Source: Apodemus sylvaticus (lineage: Eukaryota > Chordata > Mammalia > Rodentia > Muridae). From it: 64,000 nt of DNA. The position numbers and the translations under genes were made by a program. Positions 1 through 10,589 of this stretch are shown piece after piece. Below the pieces are notes generated by a model. The model made no database searches and had not been told where the DNA came from. It worked only from the letters and a program-made list of their open reading frames with translations. The stretch spans positions 26,177,947 through 26,241,946 of the forward strand of contig NC_067481.1 in the NCBI RefSeq assembly GCF_947179515.1, read 5' to 3'. Numbering within the stretch: position 1 is the stretch's first letter; every line of letters starts with the position of its first letter.

Positions 1-149
1 CTTAGCTACATGGCAAGCCTTTTGGACATTCCGTGCCTATCTGGTTTCCTCCGCTTTCCACTTGAAGAGACATCTTATAGCCATGAGGGAAGAGAGGGGG
101 ACAAAAGATACCCAGTGTTCATAATATAGTGAGACTTGTTTTTCCTTTT

Positions 150-345
150 TAAGACTTGTACTTATTTGTGTGTGCACCTACTCACATGTGTACTACAGCA
201 CACAGAGATGAAATCGGGACAACTGTAGATGTCATTCTTGTGGCTTCTCGCCTTTCTTGTGGCTTCTCGCCATGTGGGTCTTAAAGATCAAACCTAAGGT
301 CTCAGGCTTGGTGTTGGGCCATTTAACCAGCCAAGGTGAACTTAC
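150..345 (-). mobile_element. Degraded B3/B2-like SINE in Cdk5rap3 intron
   Basis: The stretch reads as a reverse-strand B3-type element: a TTATTTGTGTGTG tail, then CATGTGGGTCTTAAAGATCAAACC and a 'ggtctcaggcttggtg' body. A 19-bp direct duplication (CTTGTGGCTTCTCGCC twice, 237-271) lies inside. Confidence 0.6.
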
Positions 346-758
346 TCATAAAGATTCCATTTTAGAGAAGTGGATACTGCTCACATTCTTTCTAGACTTC
401 TCTTAATGCAGAATTTCTCAAGCACTCTTATTTCCTGCTTGGAGAAAAAAACTAGTACCTGCCCTAGGAATCTCGGTGTGTTCCCACAGGCTGGGGAGAG
501 GGAGGAGAGCCGGGGCTAAGCAGACAGGCCAGCATGGGGTCTAGAGGACCGTGGGGCAGCTGCCTGCTCCCATGCTGTAGGCGTCCGACCCAGGGGTGCT
601 CACAAGGAGGAGCCCTGTAGGAGCGAGGTCTCCAGCAGTGGAGCTATGCACAGGAGACAGCCTTTCTCCTCTGGGCTCTAGCTCTTCATGTTGGGGGGTG
701 GGGCGCTCAGCGTCTGAGTTCCTTTCTTGGTCTGAACCAACTCCCTTTCCCTCCGCAG

Positions 759-964
759 CTTGAGATCTTCTTGTCTCAGAGAGCAGTAGAGATGAGCGAG
801 GAGGCCGACGTCCTGTCCGTGAGCCAGTTCCAGCTGGCTCCTGCCATCCTTCAGGGCCAGACCAAAGAGAAGATGCTCAGCCTGGTGTCCACACTGCAGC
901 ATCTGATTGGCCGGCTTGCGAGTCTCCGGATGCAGCACCTGTTTATGATTCTGGCCTCGCCAAG
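759..964 (+). CDS. Cdk5rap3: Cdk5rap3 antepenultimate exon
   Basis: The acceptor is a pyrimidine tract ending CCGCAG at 758 and the donor is AAG/GTTGGC at 964/965. The exon has 206 nt, starts in phase 0 and leaves two bases of the Arg codon of ILASPR. Reading past the donor gives non-homologous sequence, so a longer ORF there is intron read-through. Confidence 0.93.
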
Positions 965-1626
965 GTTGGCTTTTCCTGATCCTGTGTTTCTCCATCTTGA
1001 ATGGAGCTCTCTCCCCTTGTCTTCTTCCTCTTCCATGATTCCTCCTTCCTGTGTACATGGCTTTCTCCTGGGAATAGAGCAAGGTAGGGTTGACTAAATT
1101 CTGCAGACAGAACCCGCTTCCTAGGGAAGTGGATAGGTGGGAATCTGGAGTGGCTTACATTCCTTACCAGAAGAAGGAGGAAGGACACAAGGGAAGGGGA
1201 AGGGGGGCCAAGGAGGGAATTCGTTTCCTGGGCCTCACCGGCCTAGCAGTTACGTGCACACAGGCTCACAGGGTGCCCCACACAGGTATGTGGACCGAGT
1301 GACGGAGTTCCTCCAGCAGAAGCTGAAGCAGTCCCAGCTGTTGGCTTTGAAGAAGGAACTGATGGTGGAGAAGCAGCAGGAGGCGCTTCAGGAGCAGGCT
1401 GCTCTGGAGCCCAAGCTGGACCTGCTGCTGGAGAAGACCAGGGAACTGCAGAAACTGGTGAGGAGTGCCAGGGGCCTGCCTGGGGAGAACCCCCACTTCA
1501 CAGACCGTGGCCCTGGGCCTGCCTGTCCGTTCCCTGCCCACTCCATTCTTTTTCTCTCAGATTGAAGCTGACATCTCCAAGAGGTACAATGGCCGTCCTG
1601 TGAACCTGATGGGGACCTCTCTGTGA
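759..1626 (+). CDS. Cdk5rap3: Cdk5rap3, last three coding exons (partial gene)
   Basis: CDK5RAP3 (C53/LZAP) is the substrate adaptor of the UFL1-DDRGK1 UFM1 ligase at the ER membrane, acting in ribosome UFMylation and ER-phagy (family knowledge). The window holds its C-terminus: exons 759-964, 1286-1457 and 1561-1626. The spliced frame reads LEIFLSQRAVEMSEEADVLS at the start, then a long Leu/Gln/Lys/Glu-rich helix typical of a coiled coil, and ends in NLMGTSL before TGA. I recognise this ending from the mammalian protein. Splice junctions are AG/GT throughout and the phases agree (0, 2, 0). The upstream exons lie left of the window; 1-758 shows no further coding exon and reads as intron. The gene converges on Copz2 about 46 kb away. 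Identity is very likely. Confidence 0.96.
1286..1457 (+). CDS. Cdk5rap3: Cdk5rap3 penultimate exon
   Basis: The exon lies between ACACAG/GTATGT and CTG/GTGAGG. It completes the split Arg codon and continues YVDRVTEFLQQKLKQSQLL, then a charged helix to KTRELQKL. The heptad-like Leu spacing suggests a coiled coil. Confidence 0.94.
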
Positions 1627-1860
1627 CGCGCTCGCTCCTCTGTGTCTAGGCTGATGCTACTGGGCCTCGCCAGCAAGAGGCTAGGCGGGCCTGGAGACAG
1701 AGACACGAAGAAGGGTCACCTGAGTGGTGACGCTGGCATTCACTGTGGTCTGTGCAAGAAGTCTTGAGTGATTCTGTGGCCTGTCAGCCATAAGTCACAG
1801 TTGCTTCTTCTAGTTATCAAGTAAGGCTTAATAAAAAGGACACAGCGCTCCTTCCTTGCT
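1561..1860 (+). CDS. Cdk5rap3: Cdk5rap3 terminal exon with 3'UTR
   Basis: The coding part is 1561-1626 (22 codons with TGA), ending RPVNLMGTSL. It follows a strong acceptor (TTTTTCTCTCAG). The 3'UTR runs to an AATAAA at 1830-1835. The cleavage site is inferred near 1850-1860 and is not visible directly. Confidence 0.92.
1830..1835 (+). terminator. Cdk5rap3 polyadenylation signal
   Basis: A canonical AATAAA sits about 204 nt after the stop codon, and a T/G-rich stretch follows. It is the only canonical signal between the stop codon and 2 kb. Confidence 0.85.
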
Positions 1861-1999
1861 GGCGGTCACTTGTGCCACCTCGCTGAGCCTGCTCGAAGTT
1901 GGAGCCGGGCATGTGTTTTCCTCAATCCCCGACCCGGGAGGCCTCGGGCAGTCGCAGAGCCCAGGTTAGAGGCTTTTCCTCCTTGCTTTTGGTGGTGCC

Positions 2000-4380
2000 T
2001 GACCCCATAAGCATTGACAAATGGTTCAGCAGGTGCTTTGGGGCTGGCCAGTGCACTCTGCCCTGTCTGTAACCAGCCTCTTGCTGCCCCACCCGAGCCG
2101 GCAGCCCAGGGGGAGCGGTCAGCCAGCCCTGTTGGACCCTGCAGAGTTGGATTTTCCTCTTAATCACAGCTTACTGTCTCGTCAGAGGGGAAATGCGGTT
2201 TGGGGAGGCAGGGTCTGATAAACAAGGTGGAGACAGGAGTTGTCACCTTCACTCGCTGCCTGTCCACTTCCTGCCTGTAACCGCCTGCTCTGGGATTGGG
2301 TAGAACCCACCCCAGGATAGCACCCCTCTCCCAAGCCACCCACCCATCCCTGTTTCCCAGGAAGGATAGGGGCTGGGGGTGGCCAGCAATTCGATTTTAA
2401 TTTCATAGCAGAGCAGTTGATTCATGGTTCTTTGTCGCTGGCGTTGACTCCCGTAATGACTTTCCATCAAAATGAAAAGTGGAGTGACACCACTCATTAT
2501 TCCTGCTGCTTGTTATCTCAGTTCTGGGGAGGGCCACCCCTCCCCGCTGCCTCTCAGCCGTCCAGGACAGTGAGTGATGGCCCCTATTAATCACCGACCC
2601 CGCGGACTCCGGCGGACACACGCTATCCAAAGGAGAGAGAGATAAGGCCACATGAACTGCTCAGAGACACGCCTATCGATTAATGCCAGCCCACTGCTCC
2701 CCCCAACCTCTGCCTGGTCACCTCCTTCTGGAGGAATCAAGCTGGAGGAAGAAGCCCAAGAGCTGAGAGAAGATGCTGGTGTCAGAAGACCGTCCTAAAG
2801 ATGAAGGGCCCAGAGCGGTGTGGTGGGGCTGCGTTCTGTCTGCGGTTGCCCCGAGGCCTGGGCAGCAAGCTGTCTGCTCCCCTTGGGTCCCTTCCTGAAG
2901 TCTGAGCGAGCGTATCCCAGCCACCTCCCTCCCTCCCTCCCTCCCTCCCCAGGTGGTCATCGTTTCCAAGGGCTCCCTGGCTAGCCCCGTGCATCAGCTA
3001 TCAGCTCGCTGAGGCATGCTACCCTGGCCTAGTCTAATGTCCCTGCCTAGTCACCAGCTGTGCATGTAAGACCTAGGCTGTGGGGAGAAGCCCACAGAAT
3101 CGTGTGGTTGTGCCAGGCTGGATTTGGCCTTAGAGGCTCCTGTTGTTGCCAGACGCGAACACCTGACCTCCCGCCGGGGGGCAAATGGTATTTTCTGAGG
3201 TTCCAGTTCCCCAGGAAGGGAAGCAGTTTAGCTCAAAGGGCCTTTGAGCAGATGAGAACACCGTGGCAAGCAGAGGGGTTTGGATAGTGTTCTCACAGGG
3301 ACTGGGCCTGTTCCATAAGCTGTCCCTGAGGCCTAGGCTGAGGTAGACGGTTTCCTTCAAGCCCTTAACTTTACTGGGGTGGTTCTTCAAGCCTTTCAGC
3401 TTGCTTTGCCCACCACCTTGTGGGCCGAACCAGAAACACTGAAGCCCGCCTGGTGTGGGCTATGGGAACAGTTCTGATTGATTTGGGGGTCAGCTCCTGA
3501 ACCCCTTTAACTTCATTCTGGAACATAGTGGTCCACGCTTCTCTCCCACAGTGCCACAGGGTTGACCTAAGCAGCACAGTGCTCTTGCGTCTGCTTAACA
3601 CCACGAGCTCTTGGCTTTGCTGTGGTGGGCCCTGCAAAGGGCTCTTCGTTCTGGCCTGACCAATCTTCTTGGAAGGGAGAAACAAGGGCTCCTTGCATAA
3701 TTGAAGACCAGGTTCCCAGCAGCGAGCTGTCAGAGTTGTAAAAGCCATTCAGGGAAAGAGAGAGGCCACAGGCCAAGGTACATCCTCACCAGCCTCATCT
3801 TAGTTGGATGTGAGTCTGTGGCCAAGGGCACAGCACCGACTGATGTTGGCTTCTCTCCTGCTGCCTCTCTGCCTAACCCCATCTCCCTGAGAAAACTGGG
3901 GCTCCCTTTCCCAGAATCCTTTGCATGGCTACCTGCTGGCTGTCCATGAGCACAGGCTAAGCAGAATGCTAAGCACTGTCCGTCAGCTCTGTCAGCCCAG
4001 CGCACGCACCCCTCTCCCCTGGGCCCACGGAACAACCTGCATCATTCAGACCAAAACACAGGCTCACTCCTCCACAGCAGCAGCCGAGAGTCCAGGACAA
4101 AAGGGAAGCACACCCTGCTTGTGGGAGAGGGCTTGGGACTGTGGTCCTGACCACTCGCGTGCACTCAGCCGACCTCCCCACATGTCACTGGATCGCTCTG
4201 CCTTTTCATACGCTCCTCTCTGTCTTGTTGCTATGACCGCCACTTAAGTATCCTCTTCCCCACTCTAGTACAAGAATAATTAACTTAATAAATAATAGGA
4301 AGACACTGGGGACCGCTCTATGATATAGCCATTACCTATGTGCAGAAGACCCTGCGTCCTCTCTAAGCCTCAAAAATCCC
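2000..4380. other. Low-repeat intergenic stretch downstream of Cdk5rap3
   Basis: No SINE or coding exon is recognised. A (CCCT)n run lies at 2926-2950. The part at 2430-2700 carries several homeodomain and GATA-type cores (see separate entry). Short ORFs here look random, with no splice structure or homology I know. Confidence 0.6.
2430..2700. promoter_or_regulatory. Candidate regulatory element, homeodomain/GATA cores
   Basis: The repeat-free stretch contains TTATCT (2513-2518), ATTAATCA (2586-2593), AGATAAG (2640-2646) and ATCGATTAAT (2675-2684), the last a combined CUX/homeodomain-like core. Function is inferred from motif density only. Confidence 0.35.
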
Positions 4381-4384
4381 ATGA

Positions 4385-4545
4385 TTTGGATACGGCAGCA
4401 CATGCCAGCGATACTGGGTGGCACTTAGGAGGCAGAGGCAGAAGGGTTGGGGTTCAAAGTAACCATTGGCATCCTCGGCTACAGAGAAAGACTGAGACCA
4501 GCCTGGGCTACCCGAGATCCTGTCTCAAAAAACAAAACTATAATA
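4385..4545 (+). mobile_element. Old B1-derived SINE
   Basis: It is diverged but keeps the B1 landmarks: GGAGGCAGAGGCAG, 'gaccagcctgggctac' and 'cctgtctcaaaa' with an A-rich tail. Confidence 0.75.
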
Positions 4546-4662
4546 ATGATAGTAAAATCAATGTAGTGTGGCTGTGGGCTCTGTCCTGTACTTGCCACTT
4601 GTGTGACCTGAGACCCAAGTGCCAAGCATGTAAGACTGGCATGGGCTGGAAATACCCAAGAG

Positions 4663-4833
4663 CAGTGGTTCTCACCCACCCCCCAACCAATTATTTTTGT
4701 TGCTACCTCACAACTTTAATTTTCCTACGGTTATAAATCATAATGTATCTAATGCTGACTTGTGACCCCTGTGGAAGGGCTGTCTAACCCTCCACAAAGG
4801 GGTCACAACCGAGACCACTGTCGAGAACCACTG
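4663..4833. mobile_element. URR1-like hAT DNA transposon remnant
   Basis: A 171-bp element is bounded by an 11-bp perfect inverted repeat, CAGTGGTTCTC / GAGAACCACTG. The interior resembles the rodent non-autonomous hAT element URR1. No 8-bp target duplication is visible, so the insertion is old. It has no coding capacity. Confidence 0.75.
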
Positions 4834-5049
4834 TCTTAGACTAAAGCCGGTGACTTGTGTCTCCTGGTCTCATGTTTCCATGATATCCCAGTGTGTCCCA
4901 CCTAAACCCATTATCCATGCTCCATCTCTGGGTTCCCTGTCTCTCCCAGTCTGTTGGCTTCCCCTCTGAAGCTCGCCTCTTCTGTTACTATGCCCTCCCT
5001 TTTGCCCTGTTGCCCAGTTGAGACTCTCCTGCCTCAGCTTCCCACGGTC

Positions 5050-5530
5050 TGGGATTACAGATGGATAACCTCATACTTTGGACTTATAATCAGTCTGTTT
5101 AACTTGCCAGACAGATGAATTGTGAGTTCAAGGACAACCCAGACTACATAAGGAGACCTTGTCTCCAAGAGTGAGGAGTGTGGGAGAGGCACAGGCTTGG
5201 TGGTAATGCTATCCATCCCTGCATTCCAGAGGCAGAGGCAGAGGCAGGCAAATCTCTCAGAGTTCCAGACCAGCCAGGACTGCTCACATATCCCAGACCT
5301 TGTCAAAAAAAAAAAAAGAGGAAGAGGAAGGGCTGATAGTGGGCAAGGGATGTAGTTCAGGGATGGATAGAGTTCTTTCTTACCTAATGTGTTCCATCTC
5401 CAGCACCAACAAAAGTAAATAAAAGGACTCACTGGCCAGTCTAGATTGTATATGAAATCCTGTCTCAACGACCCCCAACAACCCTCAGAAAACACAGAAA
5501 CCACCAAACCAAACAAATACAACCGAACTA
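5050..5530 (+). mobile_element. Cluster of B1 and ID-like SINE fragments
   Basis: B1 fragments lie at about 5050-5170 and 5188-5321 (ending in A13), an ID/tRNA-like piece ('gatgtagttcaggg') at about 5340-5425, and another B1 tail piece ('tcctgtctcaa') to about 5470. Confidence 0.65.
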
Positions 5531-6110
5531 GACTAAACTCCCATCGCCAGGAGGGAAGGAGGACTAGTCCTCTGTGGACCTCAGGGCCTGTCTCTCCACC
5601 CTCTCCCCCATTTGAAGAGAGCGAAGGGCCATTGCCTGCTCTCCTGGCGATGCCGTTTCATTGTAGGCCCAGTTTGGCTAGCACAGCTGGGCCTCATGAG
5701 CGCCACCCACACACTGGGCTTTGGACCGACTGCCCCGCATTGTGAGGAGTCAGGCCTCAAGCTGTCTTCACATTGCCATCCTGCCTGGCAGAGCCCAGCA
5801 CAGCAGGAGAGAGCCTCAAAGCTGCAGCAGCACTGCCGGGCCCGGGAATACCAGCTGACCCAGATTCTGCCCGTGTCCTCCAGATGCCCTTCCTCTCTGG
5901 TGACAGGGTCGCGCCTCTGAATAGACTGGCCCTACGTAAACTCTGCCGTAGCTACCCTCCTCTTCTTCCCCAGGCTCCAAAGAAAACCAGTTTGAATATT
6001 TAAACTTCTCCTGTGTGTCTAATAAAAAGTTCTGCACTATTTAATGCCCCACTATCCATTACTGTCTGGAGCTGCCCTCTTCTCTCGGTCTCCCCCTCCC
6101 TTCCTCTTGC
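5530..6110. other. Low-repeat stretch without recognised gene
   Basis: No SINE, splice-consistent exon or familiar protein is visible. An isolated AATAAA at 6019-6024 has no supported transcript. Confidence 0.5.
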
Positions 6111-6330
6111 CCAAGCCATGGCGCACAGCGAAGCCATTTGTCAAACCGATCCCGCCGCCGGCTGCGCTTGGCTGTGTCTGAAAGGACATGCCGCCCCACA
6201 GGGGAAGGTGGGAATGAATAAAGGAGCTATGCAAATTACTGCTTAATCTGCAGAGAAACACCCAGGCTTTGGGGAGACGCTCATTACTTCTTTTAACTGT
6301 GATTAACGGGCAAATTAAACCCAAGCCCTT
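6110..6330. promoter_or_regulatory. Candidate regulatory element with perfect octamer
   Basis: The single-copy sequence contains a perfect POU octamer ATGCAAAT (6229-6236), followed by homeodomain-like cores (CTTAATCT, CTCATTAC, TGATTAAC). It carries a few CpGs and is repeat-free. The role is inferred. Confidence 0.4.
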
Positions 6331-6624
6331 AACTCTCTCCTGGCAGAGGATTTGAATGCAGAGCCCTGCCCTGCCCTGGTGCCAGTGGCTGGAGTCTCTT
6401 CTGAAGTCGCTTGTGTCTGAGGTGAGACACATGAGCTTGGCCCTGTGCTCAAGTTGCCTTGCAAGGCCGGCATGAGGAGAGCAGGCCCCACCAACTCACC
6501 TTACCTCACCAGAAGGAAGAACTTAGCTGTTCTTCGAAGTCTGTTTCACATTCTCAAGAAAGAACAGCCACTGGCCACTGGGTTCTTTGCCTTACTGGAA
6601 TTCTTTGCCTCTACTAAAAATTAC

Positions 6625-6790
6625 CAAAAAGAAGAAGAGGAAGAAGAGGAGGAGGAGGAAGAGGAGGAAGAAGAAAGAGAAAGAAGAGGAGGAGGAGGAG
6701 GAAGAGGAGGAGGAGGAGGAGGAGGAGGAGGAGGAGGAGGAGAAGAAGAAGAAGAAGAAGAAGAAGAAGAAGAAGAAGAAGAAGAAGAAG

Positions 6791-6820
<30 letters not shown>
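6625..6820. repeat. 196-bp pure purine tract, (GGA)n then (GAA)n
   Basis: Every base on the + strand is A or G. Mixed GAA/GGA is followed by a GGA run (about 6685-6740) and a nearly perfect (GAA)n run to 6820. Long Glu-rich or Ser-rich ORFs here are artefacts of the repeat. Confidence 0.97.
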
Positions 6821-6821
<1 letters not shown>

Positions 6822-7339
6822 TGTTAAGAGAATCCCTAAAACCCAACCTTTAAGAGCATGCTGGGCTGGGAGGAGGGCAAAAGTAGCTTTAGCCACCATG
6901 TCTAAGTTAGTTGCTAATTAGACCGGTTCCAAACCTTGGTCTGGAAAGAGGCCTCCAAGTACATGACTCTCAAACTATCCTTGAGACATATTAACCGGGG
7001 AGGTGAGGAAGAGACCAAGAGCTGTGGGGGTGGGGCAGAGGGCTGAGGATGTGAGCGTGTCTCTAGAGAGGCCCTGGGAGAGCCTTGCTACAGTGTACAC
7101 AGGTCATAGGCACACATGGCCAAATGCAGACACTGAGAGGGACTGAAGTACCCAAATATCTGTTTTTTATTCCATTGGTGGGCTTCCATTCTGATGTAAG
7201 TTGTCCGTAATATAAAACATGTCACGTAACTTTCCATGGGCATTCATGGACATGGAATGTCCTCGCTGCTATGTGACATTCTTACTTCCCACTGTGCCTT
7301 TTTAGAACATCTGTCCGGCCTCTCATCAGCTCTCACCAA

Positions 7340-7490
7340 CAGCTGCCCTGAAGGCTTGGGGGCTATAGTTTAGCTCTAGATAGAGCATTTGCCCAACAGG
7401 CCAGAGGCCCTTGGTTCAGCCCTAGCACTGAGTCAAGGCTCTCTATAGAAGAGTGACCTGTTTGAAATCCAAAATAAAAAATAAAACAAT
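7340..7490 (+). mobile_element. ID-like tRNA-derived SINE fragment
   Basis: A 'gggggctatagtttagctc' start, an A-box-like region and 'ttggttcagccctagcac' are followed by an A-rich tail (AAAATAAAAAATAAAAC). Confidence 0.6.
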
Positions 7491-7599
7491 TAAAAATGCC
7501 CACTGGTGCATGGAGTTGGGGGTTGTTTGAAAGAGAAGCCTGCCTTTAAGGTAGCATTTGAGGTGGAAATACTGTAGGGGACTCCTTGTTAAACACAGG

Positions 7600-7965
7600 T
7601 TCCCTCTAAGCCTGAGTGATTAGGAGGTGAAAGATGACAGGCAGTGGTGACAGACTGTCTGTCACCCTGACGGGGCCGAGGAGAGACACGGCCCCGTATT
7701 TTATGTTGTCGTCCAGTCGATCAGTGGGTCTGTCATAGAAACCAGGCCTGACAGCTCCCTCAGCCGCTCCGCTTTCTTTTCTTAACTCCAGAAGCCCCAG
7801 CTCCACCATCTATTAAAACATCCTGGGCTGTCAGGGATATTAAAAGGCTCTGTCACTCCTTCTTAAAACAGTCATAAATACAATCTGGGCACTAGTATTT
7901 GGGCAGAAGCCTCGGTGTTAAATGAGGAGCAAACAGCAGAACTGCCTGCCTTTGACAGCCCAGGA
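7600..7965. promoter_or_regulatory. TGACAG (TALE homeodomain) motif cluster
   Basis: Eight TGACAG/CTGTCA cores occur at 7635, 7648, 7659, 7730, 7749, 7828, 7850 and 7953. A CDX/posterior-HOX-like GTCATAAA lies at 7871-7878. TGACAG is the MEIS/PREP/TGIF core. The stretch has no SINE. Activity as an enhancer is inferred. Confidence 0.5.
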
Positions 7966-9500
7966 GCTTTAGAACTCCTCCAGATGCAAGAAGGCCTTCC
8001 CCAACACCTGCTGGCACCCGGCGCTCCTAAGCCCAAAGCCCAGGATGCAGCTGGTCCTAATCCACAAGGACCAGCTCATCTCTGCTTCTTATAGAACACC
8101 ATATCTGTCCTGCCCAAGGAGCCTGCCTCCCCGGCCTCTCCAGACAGTGGGACCCAGGGAAGAAACAGAGGGAAGAAAGACTGAGTGTTTTTCCCCAAGT
8201 TTACTTTTGCTATCTTTCCCTCCTCTACTTTGCCTGTGCCAGCTTGCCATACCTTGCCACAGTCTTATGGAGACCATAGGCTTCCCTGAGGCTGCTCATG
8301 TGGGCTTCCCAGAGAGCAGACAAGAGTTTGTCTTCTTGCTAGTGAGAGACCACTGCCACCTAGGAATCCTTGAATGCCTCCAGACTGGGGCACTCTCAGT
8401 ATCAGCCTGAGCATCACCGTCTCTTAGGACACATCCCCTTCTCTCCTACCTCCATTAAGAGGAAGAGGCTAGATGCTAGCTAGCGGGGCTGTCCTTCCAA
8501 GACCATCCCAGTTGAGATCACAAAGGCTCCTCTAACTCGCAGCAAGGCTACTGGTGACCCAGAACCCACAGAGCAGCCACGATCCTCTGGCAAGTTCTAA
8601 CTGGACCCTGTCCCTGTCGATCAGACTGAACAATTACCTGAACATCCAATTGGTGAAATGCATGAAGACCCTGTCCAGGACCTTCTATGTTTACACTGAA
8701 GCAGTGTCCAAGATTCTGGCATCTTCGGATGGCTCTACCCATGGCCTGCCCGGTGTTCAGGCCACAAGTAACTATAACAATCACTTCCCACTCCAGAACT
8801 TTTACTAACCTTTAGATATTTTCTCAGCTGTGGACTACGACTCCCCACCGCCAGTGATGATCTTCCCAGTACCCCCCCTTCCCCCCTGACAAATACTTTA
8901 TTTTAAGAACTGTCAGACTTTGGTCATTTTCTATGTTAGGTACCTAGCTTATCCCACTGGGCAGGCCTCATGGGTTCATGTAACAGCAGGAGACATATTT
9001 CCACCTCAGAAGGACACCCTCTCTGACAACCAAAGGTGCCTCAGAAACGTACAGGTATAGCGGACCTGAAGCTGACATCATATCAATATTTGTGGGTATC
9101 CAGAAGATAGGTGGGGGTCAAACGCCTTGAAGAGTCAATGGTTTGGGACACTTCGTGTGTCTAGGAGCCAGGTGAAGCCTACAGCTGTTCGCCAGCTGTC
9201 TTCCATGTAGCCATTTTGCCTTTTAATCCCAGAGAGTCAGATCCTTCATCTCAAAGGTCACAGGCCCAACTACAGAGTAGAGAACAAGCCATTCTTTGCC
9301 CTCACAGGACGCAGGCAGTGTCTGACCCAGCAGCAGGCAGGATGTGGAGGGGAAAGGGGGAAACTTGGGGACCCCCACCAGCCACTCTAGTTGAAGGAGA
9401 GTCCTGCCTCTCCCCTGCCCCCCTCCCGCTGGCTGCTCCCACTTCTCCCTCCCATCTCCTCCCTGGGCCTCACCTGCCTTTCTTTCCCTTTTGGCTCTCT
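7965..9500. other. Low-repeat intergenic stretch
   Basis: It is mostly single copy and holds no recognised exon. ORFs of 80-150 codons here lack splice or homology support. C-rich runs lie near 8873-8888. Confidence 0.5.
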
Positions 9501-9529
9501 ACCACCCAGTGCCCACCCCGCATCTCCAT

Positions 9530-9625
9530 GGCAATAAAAGGGGAGGTGGGGTGGGTTGTGCCCTGTATTTTTAGCCGGTCCATAATAGGCCTTTTCTCTG
9601 GAGACACAGTCACTGCCTGTGGAAC
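9530..9625. promoter_or_regulatory. Candidate SRF/MEF2 element (CArG box)
   Basis: A perfect CArG box CCATAATAGG sits at 9580-9589. Six bases upstream is the MEF2-like TATTTTTAG (9566-9574). The combination is typical of muscle or immediate-early enhancers (established motif knowledge). No transcript start is evident. Confidence 0.45.
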
Positions 9626-10317
9626 TAATCTCCGCCTGTTCCTCTGCTCACAAAGGGCCAGGGGAGCCCCTCCCTCTGCCTAGGCCGCCCTCAGTGACCC
9701 CAGCCCGTTTCCGGGTGTGCTTTAGGCCTCCAGGGCCTGCAGCTGGGCCTCTCTCACGGGATCCTACACACAGGCAGGGTCACCCCAGCTGACCTCCCCA
9801 GAGGACAGAGGTCAAGCCCCCTCTGGGGTCTCTGATGTGATTGGAAGGGAGCTGGGGCGGGGAGGGAGGGGGAAGAATGTGGGGGGAGGGGACCTTCTTT
9901 TTTAATGTAGAATTAAATGACTCCTTGTGCCTCCCCTGTCTCTGCCTCTCTCAGGTTGTCTCTCAGGGCCCAGAATCCCACACTTAGGAGTCCAGGCAAC
10001 TTAGAAGTGGTTAAACCTCTGTACAGGAGCTTGCTCAAGTTAAAGCCTGAGCTACGACAATCATGAAGTCTTGGCAGAGAAGCTGAGAAACTCTAAAGGG
10101 TAGTGGGGTCTGCATCGTCAGTCTTGCCTTTGAAGCTGGGCTTTTCTTGGTTTTGAGGTTTTGAGGAGAGAAAAAAAAAAGGAGAAAAATATAGGGACAT
10201 GGAGATGAAAAAAAAAATGAGCCCTCAATCCAATCCAGGATCTTTTGAAGTCATCTCTCCAGCCCCCTGGCAGTATATTTTTTTAATGGAGAAATATTTT
10301 AAGATAAAAATGTTAAA

Positions 10318-10555
10318 ATAGCTGGGCATAGTGGTGCATGCCTATAATCCCAGCACTTGGGAGATGGAGGTGGGAGGATCAGAAGTTCATTTTGGGGCCT
10401 GGAGAGTTGCTCAGCAATTAAGAGGACTGACTGCTCTTCCAGAGGTCCTGAGTTCAAATCCCAGCAACCACAGGGTGGCTCATAACCATCTATAATGAGA
10501 TTAGATGCCCTCTTTTTGTGTGTCTGAAAACAGCTACAGTATACTTACATAAATA
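10318..10555 (+). mobile_element. B1 fragment followed by B2 SINE
   Basis: A B1 left end (10318-10390, 'agctgggcatagtggtgcatg') adjoins a near-complete B2 (about 10395-10555), recognised by 'gagttgctcagcaattaag' and 'gaggtcctgagttcaaatcc'. The B2 tail AAATAAATCTTT is duplicated by the following B1 insertion. Confidence 0.88.
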
Positions 10556-10589
10556 AATCTTTTGTTGTTGTTGTTGTTTTGTTTTGTTT

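Noticed and set aside
1137..1565. 142-codon ORF spanning a Cdk5rap3 exon and its flanks
   Set aside because: Only the 1286-1457 part is exon; the rest is intron read-through past clear AG and GT sites.
5345..5425. tRNA gene candidates in ID-like sequences (also 7355, 25730, 27310, 40280)
   Set aside because: They have tRNA-like A/B-box traces but no intact cloverleaf, and an A-rich tail marks them as SINEs.
6445..6921. 158-codon ORF with long poly-Glu/poly-Gly
   Set aside because: It is a translation of the GGA/GAA purine tract, with no splice context or conserved flank.
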